Origin: Nannocystis sp.
GTDB lineage: Bacteria; Myxococcota_A; Polyangia; Nannocystales; Nannocystaceae
Assembly: GCF_016714285.1 (NCBI RefSeq)
Contig: NZ_JADJNN010000023.1
Coordinates: 1 to 64,000 of the forward strand
DNA length: 64,000 nt
Reading direction: 5' to 3'
The notes under the pieces were generated by a model. That model was not told the origin of the DNA, did no database searches, and saw only the letters and a program-made list of their open reading frames with translations. Shown piece by piece: positions 49,681-58,339 of this stretch; positions within the stretch are counted from its first letter, which is position 1, and every line of letters starts with the position of its first letter. A program made the position numbers and the translations under genes.

Positions 49681-52455
49681 GTGTCGCGTGCCGGCGCGCG
49701 CTTGGCTATGCTCGCGGCCGTGGCGGCCTGGCAAGACGGTGAGAGCGGGCTGTTCCTGGCGCTGCGGCGCTTCCTGGGCCGCTTCGAGGTGCGGCTGTTC
49801 CTCAGCGCGTGCATCGTCGTGAGCCTGCTGCCGCTGGCGGAGGTGCGGCAGCTCGACGTGGTGTTCCTGGCGGTGTTCGGGGTCGAGTTCTTGCTGCGGG
49901 CGGCGCTGGTGCTGCGCAGCGAGGACGGCGAGGGCGGCTGGCACTGGCCGCAGCGCGGGACGCTGCTGCTGCTGCTGTTCGACCTGCTGGCGCTGGTGTC
50001 GTTCTTGCCGCTGGTGGCGCACGACACCCCGTGGATGCGGCTGCTGCGGGTGATCCGTCTGGTCGCGCTGCTGAGCTACTGGGCGCCGGTGATGCACGAC
50101 CTGCGCTCGGTGCTGCTGCGACGCGAGCGCTCGCGGCAGGTGCTGGTGATGGGTGCGATGGTCGGGCTGCTGTCGTTCACCGGGGCGCTGGCGCTGGAGC
50201 AGCTCGAGGCGGGCGCGGGCGCGGTGGACTACGACGAGGACGGCGCGGTCACGACGTCCGACCGTCGCTTCTTCGTGCATTTGTGGTGGGCGTTTCGCCA
50301 GATCCAGGACCCGGGCAACATGCTCGCGGCCCCGAGCTCGGCGGCGGCGGTGGTCGTGAGCATGGTGCTGACCGTGTTCGGCCTGCTGCTGGTGAGCTTC
50401 TTGATCGGGCTCGGCACCGACGTGGTGCGTGAGGTGATGACGGTGAGTCACCTGCGCTCGCCGGGCCTGGCGGGGCACACGGTGATCGTGCACGTGAACT
50501 CGTCGACGGGGCAGCTGCTCGAGGAGCTGGTGCGCTACTACCAGAAGTTGATCCCCGAGGGCTCGCTGTCGCGGCGGTGGGTGCGTCAGCTGGTGGACAA
50601 CGCGCGGCGGGTGGTGTTCGGGCCGCGCTATGTGGTGGTCGGGCGCGGCGAGGAGCGGCCGAGCTTCCTGCGCAAGCCGGCGCTGACGCGCATCGTGTAC
50701 CGCTCGGCCCGGGCATCGCATCCGGACTTCATGGTGCGCGCCGACGTGGCCCGGGCGCAGCGGGTGGTGGTGCTGGCGGACCTCGAGGCGCAGAACCCTG
50801 ACGCCGAGACGATCCACGCGCTGCTCATGATCCACGACGCGCTGCGGCCGGACGTGCACAAGCAAGCGTCACCGCAGTCGCCGCAGTTGGGGGCGCGCAA
50901 GCAGGTGCCACGCACGGGGCGGCGGGCGTCGGACGGGCACCACACGCAGGTGCCGGAGCGGCTGCTCATCGCGGAGATCTTCGACGAGCGCAACCTGCCG
51001 GCGGCGTGGGCGGCGATCGATCGCGGCGCGGGCGGGGCGGCGCGCGGGTCGGGGGCGCCGGATCTGCGGACCTTCGTGATCCCGATCGAGCGCCTGGTCG
51101 GGCTCTTGCTGGCGTGTGTGGCCCGCATCGATGGGGTGGGGCCGGTGCTCGAGGAGCTGCTGGCGAGCCAGGGGCACGAGATCTACACCTGCTTCTTTCC
51201 CGAGGCGGAGCTGACCACGCGGCCGCGGCTGCCGGGCAGCTACGACGACGCGATCGCGGAGCTGCGCGCGCGGGCCTTCGCTCGCCCGCCGCGGCGCTTC
51301 CTGGCGCCGATCGGGCTGCTCTACGAGGAGACCGACGCGCAGGGTTTCACGTCGCGGCGGGTCGCGCTCGGGGCGAACGGCAACGCGGGGCTCGGGGTCC
51401 GGCCGTGGACCGGGGTGGTCGCGGTGGCGCCGAACTTCGGGGTGCTGCGCGACCTGTGCGAGGATCTGCGGTCGCGGTCGGTGGTGGTGCGTGAGCCGGT
51501 GGTGGCCGACGAGCTGGCGGGTTGTCCGGAGTTCGATCAGGCGTCGCAGCTGCCGCTGCGGAGGATCTTGGTGTGTGGATTTCGCCCGGCGACGGTCGGC
51601 TTGCTCGAGGCGCTGGTGCTGGCCGAGCCGCAGGCGCAGATCCTCGTGTTGCTCGACGACGAGGCGTCGCTCGCGGCGGCGGCCGAACGCTTCCGTGAGC
51701 ACCGCAGCCTGGCGGAGTACCGCATGGTCTCGCTGTCGCCGGGCAGCTTCATCGCCCAGGACGACGGCAGCTTCGTGTACCAGCCGCGCTTGCACGAGGC
51801 GATGCGCTGCGGTCGGGTCCACCTGGCGGTCGGTGACCGCAGCTCGCTGCTGCAATTCGTCGAGCTGCCGGCGGGCTTCGGCCACGCGGGGGACCTCGAC
51901 CTGGCGCTGTTGCTGGCGACGCGGCGCGAGGACGGCGACGCCCGGACGACGCAGTCGCTGCTGGCGCTCGAGGTGGCGCGGAGCCGCGGCGGTCGGCGCT
52001 CGTCGCTGCGGGTGGTGGCGGAGGTGGTGGAGGCCGAGCTGTGCGCGCGCCTGCGGCGGCGGGCGTGCCTCCGCGGGGACGACCAGGTGCAGGTGTACGC
52101 GCTCGAGAATCTGCGCGCGGCGTTCCTGTTTCAGTCGGTGCTGATCCCGGCGTTCAATCTTGTGTACGGCGAGCTGCTGGGGCCGTGGGGTCAGAGCTTC
52201 GCGCGCAAGCCGGTGCGGGCGCCGGGCCGCGGGAGCTGCAGCTTTCAGGCGCTGGCGCTGCGGCTGGTGGAGGCGGGCGAGCTGCTCGTCGGCGTCGAGC
52301 GTCGACGCAGCGACGGCGAGGTGATCGTCGACCTCGCGGGTGGCGATGGCAACGGTGGGCGGGTCGACCTGGGGACGCTGGTTGCGATCTGGGTGTTGAC
52401 GCCGGACGCGGCGGAGAGCCACCGCGGGAGCTGCGTGGACGGGCCGGTGGCTTGA
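49681..52455 (+). CDS. CASTOR/POLLUX-like ion channel with RCK-type domains
   Basis: A 924-residue protein from GTG 49681; ATG 49708 is an alternative. Voltage-channel-like helices include LLRVIRLVALLSYW, and the pore region FVHLWWAFRQIQDPGNML lacks the K+ filter TVGYG but resembles the filter zone of CASTOR/POLLUX channels. The pore helix is followed by VLTVFGLLLVSFLIGLGTDVV. Two large cytoplasmic nucleotide-binding-like modules follow, marked by TVIVHVN, VVVLADLEAQNPD and, later, ILVCGFRPATVGLLEAL. The loop before the pore has DYDEDGAVTTSD, an EF-hand-like calcium loop. It probably conducts cations under ligand control. The ion is unknown. Confidence 0.8.
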   Translation: MSRAGARLAMLAAVAAWQDGESGLFLALRRFLGRFEVRLFLSACIVVSLLPLAEVRQLDVVFLAVFGVEFLLRAALVLRSEDGEGGWHWPQRGTLLLLLFDLLALVSFLPLVAHDTPWMRLLRVIRLVALLSYWAPVMHDLRSVLLRRERSRQVLVMGAMVGLLSFTGALALEQLEAGAGAVDYDEDGAVTTSDRRFFVHLWWAFRQIQDPGNMLAAPSSAAAVVVSMVLTVFGLLLVSFLIGLGTDVVREVMTVSHLRSPGLAGHTVIVHVNSSTGQLLEELVRYYQKLIPEGSLSRRWVRQLVDNARRVVFGPRYVVVGRGEERPSFLRKPALTRIVYRSARASHPDFMVRADVARAQRVVVLADLEAQNPDAETIHALLMIHDALRPDVHKQASPQSPQLGARKQVPRTGRRASDGHHTQVPERLLIAEIFDERNLPAAWAAIDRGAGGAARGSGAPDLRTFVIPIERLVGLLLACVARIDGVGPVLEELLASQGHEIYTCFFPEAELTTRPRLPGSYDDAIAELRARAFARPPRRFLAPIGLLYEETDAQGFTSRRVALGANGNAGLGVRPWTGVVAVAPNFGVLRDLCEDLRSRSVVVREPVVADELAGCPEFDQASQLPLRRILVCGFRPATVGLLEALVLAEPQAQILVLLDDEASLAAAAERFREHRSLAEYRMVSLSPGSFIAQDDGSFVYQPRLHEAMRCGRVHLAVGDRSSLLQFVELPAGFGHAGDLDLALLLATRREDGDARTTQSLLALEVARSRGGRRSSLRVVAEVVEAELCARLRRRACLRGDDQVQVYALENLRAAFLFQSVLIPAFNLVYGELLGPWGQSFARKPVRAPGRGSCSFQALALRLVEAGELLVGVERRRSDGEVIVDLAGGDGNGGRVDLGTLVAIWVLTPDAAESHRGSCVDGPVA

Positions 52456-52570
52456 TACGGCGATACGGCGGGTCGACCTTGTGGCCAGTCACGACACCGA
52501 GGCCAGGTCGGTCGCGGCGGCAACGGTGTAAAGTTTCCCTTGTCGGGGTGCGGAGGTTCATAGTGGCGGC

Positions 52571-53176
52571 ATGTTCAAGCCGCACCTGCTGTTCGCCCTG
52601 CTGTTGGCCGCCTGCGCGAGCAAGTCCGACAGCGCCCCGCCCACGGATCCCGAGCCTGCGGCCGCGCCTGCGCCCGCGGCCGAGTCGCCGGACGAGGAGC
52701 CCGCGGCGGAGCCGGAGGCGAAGCCAGAGCCGAAGGCCGAGGTGAAGCCGGAGCCGGCGGCGAAGGATGTGGTCGGGGTGCTCGAGGGTCGGGGCGACGC
52801 CAAGATCTTCGCCGAGCTGCTGGCGGCCTCGCCGGACCTCACCAAGCAGCTGCACAGCATGGACGGGGCCGGCTTCACGCTGCTGGTGCCGACGGACGAG
52901 GCCTTCGCCAAGGTGCCGAAGGGGTCGGTCGAGCGCTGGAAGAAGAACCCGACTGAGCTGGAGAAGCTGATCAAGACGCACATCGTCCCGGGCAGCCACG
53001 ACGCGGGCAAGCTCGGCAACTTTCGCACCGCGCCGACGGCGATGGGCAAGGACATCGAGGTGAAGGTGCAGGAGTCGGACGTGCTGGTCGGCGGGGCCAA
53101 GCTGGTCGAGACGGACTTCAAGGCCAGCAACGGCTATGTGCACATGATCAGCAAGGTGCTGACGATCAAGAAGTGA
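52571..53176 (+). CDS. fasciclin (FAS1) domain lipoprotein
   Basis: A 201-residue protein with lipobox LAAC (lipidated Cys at about residue 15). A 50-residue Pro/Ala/Glu/Lys linker leads to a FAS1 domain: ILEGRGDAKIFAELLAAS-like start, TLLVPTDEAFAKVPKG (the family's H1 motif), TELEKLIKTHIVPG (the family's H2 motif) and the closing NGYVHMISKVLT. FAS1 domains mediate adhesion. The lipid anchor places it in the cell envelope. It is tail-to-tail with plsC, with no base between the stop codons. Confidence 0.87.
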   Translation: MFKPHLLFALLLAACASKSDSAPPTDPEPAAAPAPAAESPDEEPAAEPEAKPEPKAEVKPEPAAKDVVGVLEGRGDAKIFAELLAASPDLTKQLHSMDGAGFTLLVPTDEAFAKVPKGSVERWKKNPTELEKLIKTHIVPGSHDAGKLGNFRTAPTAMGKDIEVKVQESDVLVGGAKLVETDFKASNGYVHMISKVLTIKK

Positions 53177-53935
53177 TCATCCGAGGAGCGTGCGCAGGCG
53201 GGCGCGCAGGGCCTCGATCTCGGCGCGGGCGAGGTCTCGCAGGTGCGGGATGTCCTCCGCGCTCATGCCGGCGGTGGAGATCGGGTCGCCGACGATGACG
53301 CGGGCGCGGGCCCGGGCGAAGCGCCAGTCGTGCACGGGCAGGGCGCTGGCGGTGCCGTGGACGGCGATCGGGAGGATGTCGGCGCCGGTGGAGATGGCGA
53401 GGTGGAAGGCGCCGTCCTTGAAGGGGCCGAGCTCGTCGGTGAGCGAGCGGGTGCCCTCGGGGAAGATCATCACCGGCATGCCGCGCCCCAGGTATTGGGC
53501 GCAGCGGGCCATCGCGCCGCGGGCGGACTGCTTCTCGCCGCGGACCACGGGGATGTCGCCGGACAGGTGCATCGACCAGCCGACGATCGGGATGCGAAAC
53601 AGGGAGGCCTTGCCGAGCCACTTCATCTCCCAGGGGAGGTGCGAGATGAGGAAGGGGTCGGCCTGCGAGCAGTGGTTGCTGACGACGACGGTGCGACGCG
53701 GCCACTCGCGCGGGAGCGGGCCGATCACGCCGAAGTCCCACAGCGGGGTCAGGCGGGTGATCAGCACGGCGGTCCCGCGGTAGAGCTTGCCGGTGACCAG
53801 GCGGTTGCGGTCGAAGGGCCAGGTGAGCGGGACGAGCACGAGCTGCAGCAAGAAGCAGGCGAGCGCGCAGACGCCGAACACGAACCAGGTCCACACGGCG
53901 AGGGCGAGGGCGAGGCCACCTGGCTTTGCGGACAT
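53177..53935 (-). CDS. plsC: 1-acyl-sn-glycerol-3-phosphate acyltransferase
   Basis: A 252-residue membrane protein. The N-terminal helix (ALALAVWTWFVFGVCALACFLL) precedes the acyltransferase motifs: NHCSQAD (the H-x4-D catalytic motif, about residues 92-98), GDIPVVRGEK, FPEGTRS (about residue 160), and later DILPIAVHGT. It makes phosphatidic acid from lysophosphatidic acid at the inner membrane face. pssA, another phospholipid gene, lies 3 kb away on the other strand. The ATG at 53935 fits the expected length. Confidence 0.93.
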   Translation of the reverse strand: MSAKPGGLALALAVWTWFVFGVCALACFLLQLVLVPLTWPFDRNRLVTGKLYRGTAVLITRLTPLWDFGVIGPLPREWPRRTVVVSNHCSQADPFLISHLPWEMKWLGKASLFRIPIVGWSMHLSGDIPVVRGEKQSARGAMARCAQYLGRGMPVMIFPEGTRSLTDELGPFKDGAFHLAISTGADILPIAVHGTASALPVHDWRFARARARVIVGDPISTAGMSAEDIPHLRDLARAEIEALRARLRTLLG

Positions 53936-54118
53936 GCGACGGCACTATAGCGGGAGCGCGGGCCGGCGCGGCGACGCGCGCGGACAGAAAACTCATACCC
54001 GGCTGGTGGGGCGCGGCCCACGGGGCGGCGACCGTTCACCGGCGGGTTGCGACCGTTCGCCGGGAACGCGGGCAGGGTGCGGCGGAGCGGGGCGTAGAAG
54101 GCCCAGGAGACCGCGAGC

Positions 54119-54859
54119 ATGTGGACCCACTGGCGCCGCTACTTCGAGAACCACGCGCGTCGGCCCTTGCCGGCGCCCCCGAGCGATGTCGATGCGATCC
54201 CCGCGGCCTGGCGCGCGCCGCTGTGCGCGTCGCTGGCCCGGTTTCAGCTGGGTGAGGGCGGCGAGGGTCGGATCGCCCGCGAGGTCCTGCGGGCGGAGCT
54301 GCCGGGGGTCGACGCCGACTACTGCGCGGCGCTCGGGCTGTTCGTGAAGGAGGAGGGCCGGCACGCGCGCATCCTCGCGGGGATGGTGCGGGCGCTCGGC
54401 GGGCAGCTGCTGCGGCGCCACTGGAGCGAGCGGCTGTTCGTGATCGGCCGGCGACTGCTGGGGCTGCGGCTCAAGCTGCTGGTGCTGCTGGCGGCGGAGG
54501 TGCTGGGGCTCGGGTTCTACGCGCTGCTGTCGCGTCGGCTCGGGGCCGGGACGATCGCGGAGCAGCTGCGGGAGATCGCGGACGACGAGGGGATGCACCT
54601 CGAGTTCCACGCCGATCTGTTTCGGATGCTGGTCGGCCAGCGCAGGGCGGCGCGCTGGCTGTTTCGTGGCGCGTGGTGGTCGATCGCGCTGCTGGCTTGC
54701 GCGGTGCTGGTGGTCGATCATCGGCGCACGCTGGCGGCGCTCGGGGTGTCGCGCGCCGGGACCCTGGTGCGGCTGCTGCGGCTGGTGGCGCTGGTCGACC
54801 GACGTGTGCTCGGGGCGCCGCTGGTGGTCGGGTTTTCGGCGACGGCGCGGGCGGCGTAG
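54119..54859 (+). CDS. ferritin-like diiron-type membrane-associated protein
   Basis: A 246-residue protein from ATG 54119. KEEGRHARIL and DDEGMHLEFHADLF are two E-x-x-H motifs spaced as in ferritin-like four-helix diiron proteins (about residues 77-83 and 160-170). Between them lies a long hydrophobic helix (LKLLVLLAAEVLGLGFYALL), and another (WWSIALLACAVLVV) follows. It is likely a membrane-associated oxidase or hydroxylase-like enzyme, but this rests on the motif pattern only. No operon partners. A 183-bp gap upstream shows nothing specific. Confidence 0.6.
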   Translation: MWTHWRRYFENHARRPLPAPPSDVDAIPAAWRAPLCASLARFQLGEGGEGRIAREVLRAELPGVDADYCAALGLFVKEEGRHARILAGMVRALGGQLLRRHWSERLFVIGRRLLGLRLKLLVLLAAEVLGLGFYALLSRRLGAGTIAEQLREIADDEGMHLEFHADLFRMLVGQRRAARWLFRGAWWSIALLACAVLVVDHRRTLAALGVSRAGTLVRLLRLVALVDRRVLGAPLVVGFSATARAA

Positions 54860-54929
54860 CCCGAGACGGTGAACGCCGATGATTGGCGGCCGGTGCCGAG
54901 GCACCGGCCCTGGGCGTGGCGCGTGGCGC

Positions 54930-56444
54930 CTAGCTCGGCGGGGGCACCGGCATCGCGTCGCCGGGGATCGGCACCTCGACGTCGCCGTAGACGGTCTTGT
55001 CCTGCTGCGTGATCTCGTGGTCGAGGTCGATGAGTGTGCTGGTCTCGACGCCGCCGCCGCCGTAGGGCGTGCCCTGCAGGCCGTACACGACGTCGGGCGT
55101 GTAGAAGTCGAGCGCGTCGCCGGTCATCCACACGTAGCCGTTGGGATCGAAGTCGTGATCGACGCCGCCGGCGGCGCTGTAGGGCAGGAGCTCGCCGACG
55201 ACGTAGGTCGTGCCCTGCGACACCCAGGTGCCGTTCTGGTAGTCGTACTCGAAGGTCGTCGACTGGTGAGCGCTGGTCCCGTTGTCATTGGACATGGTGC
55301 GCTGCGCGACCAGCATCCAGCCGGTCTGGGCGAAGCTGATGTCCGACACGGGGGTCGAGTTCGTGCCGCCGTTGATGGTCGGCAGCGAGAACTCCATCTT
55401 GGCGGTGGCGGGGTCGGGGACGCCGCTCTTGTCGACATAGCCGACCGACCAGACTTCGTTGTCGCAGTTGGGATCGGGGGTCTGGAGGTGTTCGACCCAC
55501 ACGCTGTAGTAGAGCCGACCGGCGTTGGACTGGATGGCCCAGGGCCGCTGGCCCAGCGGCGCGAACTGGCCGTCGGGCTCGCCTGGATCGGCGGGCGGCC
55601 CCATCGTGACGTCGCCGGTCTGGTGGTGGTAGGTGCTGACGATCTTGCCGTTCATGTCGATCTGATAGATCCGGCCGTCCTCGAAGTTGCTGACGTAGAT
55701 GGTCTGGCTGACGCAGTCGTAGTTGAGGTTGCCCATCGCGGGGCCGTTGTTCGGCAGGGTGGCGAAGGCCGTGATCTCGCCGGTCACGCCGTCGATGCGC
55801 TTGATGGTGGCCGGGCTCGGGTTGGCCCCGTAGGCGGTCGTCGGCGCGACGTAGAGGTTGCCGTCGGAGTCGAGCGTGAGCCCGAAGATCTTCCCGAGGT
55901 TGTCGAGGGTCCAGGTCGGGTGATGGTAGAGCGGCGCGAGGTAGTTCAGGTTGGGCGGCGGCGGATCGCCCGAGATGTCCACGACCGTCAGCGAGAAGTT
56001 GTTGGGCGCGGGGTCCCAGTTGTTGTGCGTGACGATCGCCACGGCCTTGTTGAGGAAGGCGGCGTAGTTCGGGTCCGTGAAGGCCGGGAAGCCGCCGGCG
56101 GCGCCATAGATCTCGGAGGGGCGACACGAGCCCGGGCCGCCCGTGTTGCCGCCGACGTCGGTGTTGCCGCCGCCGCCGACGTCGAACTTGGGCCCGACCC
56201 CGCCCGTCGACGCGGCGCCCGTGTCGGACGCGGAGTCGGACACGCCGCCGGAGCCATCCGTCGTCGGCACCGTGCTACCCGAGCTGCCCCCGCTGCCGCC
56301 GTCGATCGAGGTGCTGCCGACGGAGCCGGTCTCGTTCGTGGTGGGGCCGGTGGTCGTGCTGGAGCCGCTGGAGTCGCCACACGCGACGAGCGCCATCGTG
56401 AGGGAAGCAAGGACGTGCGAGGCCGAGTCACGGGAGTAACGCAT
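54930..56444 (-). CDS. beta-propeller-like lipoprotein (intact paralogue)
   Basis: A 504-residue protein from ATG 56444 with lipobox LVAC and a Gly/Ser/Thr linker to about residue 90. SCRPSEIYGAAGGFPAFTDP begins a domain with repeated strands such as IFGLTLDSDGNLYVAPTTAYG, ATIKRIDGVTGEITAFATLPNNGP, INYDC-like segments and QTGWMLVAQRTM. The end is GDVEVPIPGDAMPVPPPS. The alternating DSDGNLYVA-type strands suggest a beta-propeller. It is the full-length counterpart of the frameshifted gene at 32153-33670, with roughly two thirds of residues shared by eye. It is probably surface-exposed. Role unknown. The 280-bp gap to pssA (56445-56724) holds no recognisable gene. Confidence 0.86.
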   Translation of the reverse strand: MRYSRDSASHVLASLTMALVACGDSSGSSTTTGPTTNETGSVGSTSIDGGSGGSSGSTVPTTDGSGGVSDSASDTGAASTGGVGPKFDVGGGGNTDVGGNTGGPGSCRPSEIYGAAGGFPAFTDPNYAAFLNKAVAIVTHNNWDPAPNNFSLTVVDISGDPPPPNLNYLAPLYHHPTWTLDNLGKIFGLTLDSDGNLYVAPTTAYGANPSPATIKRIDGVTGEITAFATLPNNGPAMGNLNYDCVSQTIYVSNFEDGRIYQIDMNGKIVSTYHHQTGDVTMGPPADPGEPDGQFAPLGQRPWAIQSNAGRLYYSVWVEHLQTPDPNCDNEVWSVGYVDKSGVPDPATAKMEFSLPTINGGTNSTPVSDISFAQTGWMLVAQRTMSNDNGTSAHQSTTFEYDYQNGTWVSQGTTYVVGELLPYSAAGGVDHDFDPNGYVWMTGDALDFYTPDVVYGLQGTPYGGGGVETSTLIDLDHEITQQDKTVYGDVEVPIPGDAMPVPPPS

Positions 56445-56724
56445 GCCGGGATGCTAACACGAAGGTTCCGAATTTCCGGACTCGTATGGGGGTGTGCGGC
56501 GCCGGGTGCTGCGGGCCCCTCAGAGAGGATCTACCTGGACGCTTTGGGCGGAAGTGGTGTACGGCGCGCGGAATCACGGTGGCATGCGCAGGCCCACGAC
56601 TGTCAGGGTAGCGAGGGTCGCCGAGCGTGGACTCATCGTGCGGACCCGGCGTTGGGGGCGAGCCGTCGCCGCCGACAATTCGGGGCGAGATTTGCCACCC
56701 TGAGCCCACGCGAGGAGCACCCCG

Positions 56725-57336
56725 ATGAAGCGCCACTTCTCCATGATCCGCGAGTTTCACCTGGCCGACTGGTTCACCCTGGCCAACGCCTTCTGCGGGG
56801 CCGGGGCCATCTTCGCCGCGATGCGCTTCCTGCAGGACGGGCGCCCGAACGACCTGCTGCGCGGCATGGCCCTGATCCCGCTGGCGTTCCTGTTCGACGC
56901 GCTCGACGGACGCATCGCCCGCTGGCGGCACAAGTCCTCGACGCTGGGCCGCGAGCTCGACTCGCTCGCCGACGTGATCTCGTTCGGCATGGCGCCGGCC
57001 GCGTTGGCGTACGCCTGCGGCATGCAGGGCGGCTGGGACTGGGTCGTGCTGTCGTACTTCGTCTGCTGCGGCGTCAGCCGCCTGGCCCGCTACAACGTCA
57101 CCGCCGAGGCGCTCTCCGGCGACGACGGCAAGGTCCGCTACTTCGAGGGTACGCCGATACCGACGAGCCTGGCGCTGGTCGTGGTGCTGGCCTTTGCGAC
57201 CTGGCACGGCCACATCGGCGGATCGCTGTGGTTCGGCGTGATCGACCTCGGCTGGCAGCTGCACCCGCTGGTCCTGATGTTCGCGCTGTCGGGCTCGCTG
57301 ATGATCAGCAAGACCCTGCATATCCCCAAGCCCTGA
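56725..57336 (+). CDS. pssA: CDP-diacylglycerol-serine O-phosphatidyltransferase
   Basis: A 203-residue membrane protein with about seven helices. The CDP-alcohol phosphotransferase motif D-x2-D-G-x2-A-R-x8-G-x3-D-x3-D is intact (DALDGRIARW, then GRELDSLAD, residues 54-76). FHLADWFTLANAFCG at the N-terminus and DVISFGMAPA are typical of PssA. It makes phosphatidylserine from CDP-diacylglycerol, the first step to phosphatidylethanolamine. GAGGAG precedes the ATG. No psd gene is nearby. Confidence 0.94.
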   Translation: MKRHFSMIREFHLADWFTLANAFCGAGAIFAAMRFLQDGRPNDLLRGMALIPLAFLFDALDGRIARWRHKSSTLGRELDSLADVISFGMAPAALAYACGMQGGWDWVVLSYFVCCGVSRLARYNVTAEALSGDDGKVRYFEGTPIPTSLALVVVLAFATWHGHIGGSLWFGVIDLGWQLHPLVLMFALSGSLMISKTLHIPKP

Positions 57337-57373
57337 CGTGGCCCGGAGGGTCGTTGACATGCGCGCCGTACTG

Positions 57374-57901
57374 CTACGATTCGTCGAGCAGGGAGATCCA
57401 GTAATAGCGCTTTGGCGGCCGGTTCGCGGCGAGCGCTCTGGTCTCCCGCAGCGAGCCGCCGTTCTTCTCGATGACGCGAACGGAGGCCGTGTTGGTGTCG
57501 TCGCAGGTGAGGAGGACTTCACGCAGTCCGAGCGCGCGCGCCACTGGCAAGGCCTGACGCAACATTTCAGTCGCGACGCCGCGGCCCCGGACCGACGGAA
57601 CGGTGTCGTAGCCGATGTGGCCGCCCTCGATGCGAAGCGCGTCGTTCAGCGCGTGATGAATGGCGATGCGCCCCACGAACTGGTCCTCGGCGATGGCCCA
57701 GCGGTGGGTCTTGGGGACCGCGGTTGTGGTGCTGCGATTCGCGTCCGCAAGCTTCTTCGCCACGAACGCGGCGAAGTCCTGCTCGGCGAGCTCGAGGTCG
57801 CCGCCGATCCACCACGGGAGGCCCTCGTGCTGGAATTCACGGAGCGCGCGGAGGAAGCTCGCGCGAAAGGCCTCGGCAGGTGGAACGAGCTGGAGCTTCA
57901 T
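57374..57901 (-). CDS. GNAT family N-acetyltransferase
   Basis: A 175-residue protein from ATG 57901. GHIGYDTVPSVRGRGVATEMLRQAL carries the R-G-x-G-x-A acetyl-CoA loop, followed by VLLTCDDTNTASVRVIEKNGG, the second conserved helix of GNAT enzymes of the YjdJ/predicted-acetyltransferase type. The N-terminal ALREFQHEGLPWW is common in that subgroup. The acceptor substrate is unknown. It converges on pssA. Confidence 0.9.
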   Translation of the reverse strand: MKLQLVPPAEAFRASFLRALREFQHEGLPWWIGGDLELAEQDFAAFVAKKLADANRSTTTAVPKTHRWAIAEDQFVGRIAIHHALNDALRIEGGHIGYDTVPSVRGRGVATEMLRQALPVARALGLREVLLTCDDTNTASVRVIEKNGGSLRETRALAANRPPKRYYWISLLDES

Positions 57902-58038
57902 TCGCGGCGCTCCGGGCGATAGTAGCCGTACGGTGACCGTACGATCTACCCCGTCGCGACCGACGGCCGTGCATGGGCCGTCGGCTCGGCACGGGCGGTT
58001 GATGCGACGCCCATCGCAAGCGGGTATCATGGCGCCGT

Positions 58039-58290
58039 ATGGAGTACGACGGCGATCCAGGGTTTGCCGGTGTCGACGGGCAGTGGATCGTCGACGGCCC
58101 GAACTCGGGCGGGGTGAAGTTCTTCGTGCTGTGGCGCGGGTACCTGTTCCTGGTCGAGCAGGAGTTCAGCAGCGGATCGATCGGCCGTGGGATCGCGGCG
58201 GCGGAGTTCGCCGCGGCCTATCGTGGCTCGGACGACGCGAGCTACCGGTCGATCGTCGAGGACCTCGACGCGCGCGGCCTGAGCTCGTAG
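58039..58290 (+). CDS. small hypothetical protein
   Basis: An 83-residue frame from ATG 58039, with a composition like a folded soluble protein (FFVLWRGYLFLVEQEF, FAAAYRGSDDASYRSIVEDL). No signal, membrane segment or motif is recognised. It lies alone between a divergent acetyltransferase and a convergent lipoprotein gene. Balanced residue use and a clear stop make it plausible, but it could be chance. Confidence 0.42.
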   Translation: MEYDGDPGFAGVDGQWIVDGPNSGGVKFFVLWRGYLFLVEQEFSSGSIGRGIAAAEFAAAYRGSDDASYRSIVEDLDARGLSS

Positions 58291-58339
58291 GGCGACACAG
58301 GTCCTTGTCATCAGAGGATCGTGCGGCATGGTCCGGGGC

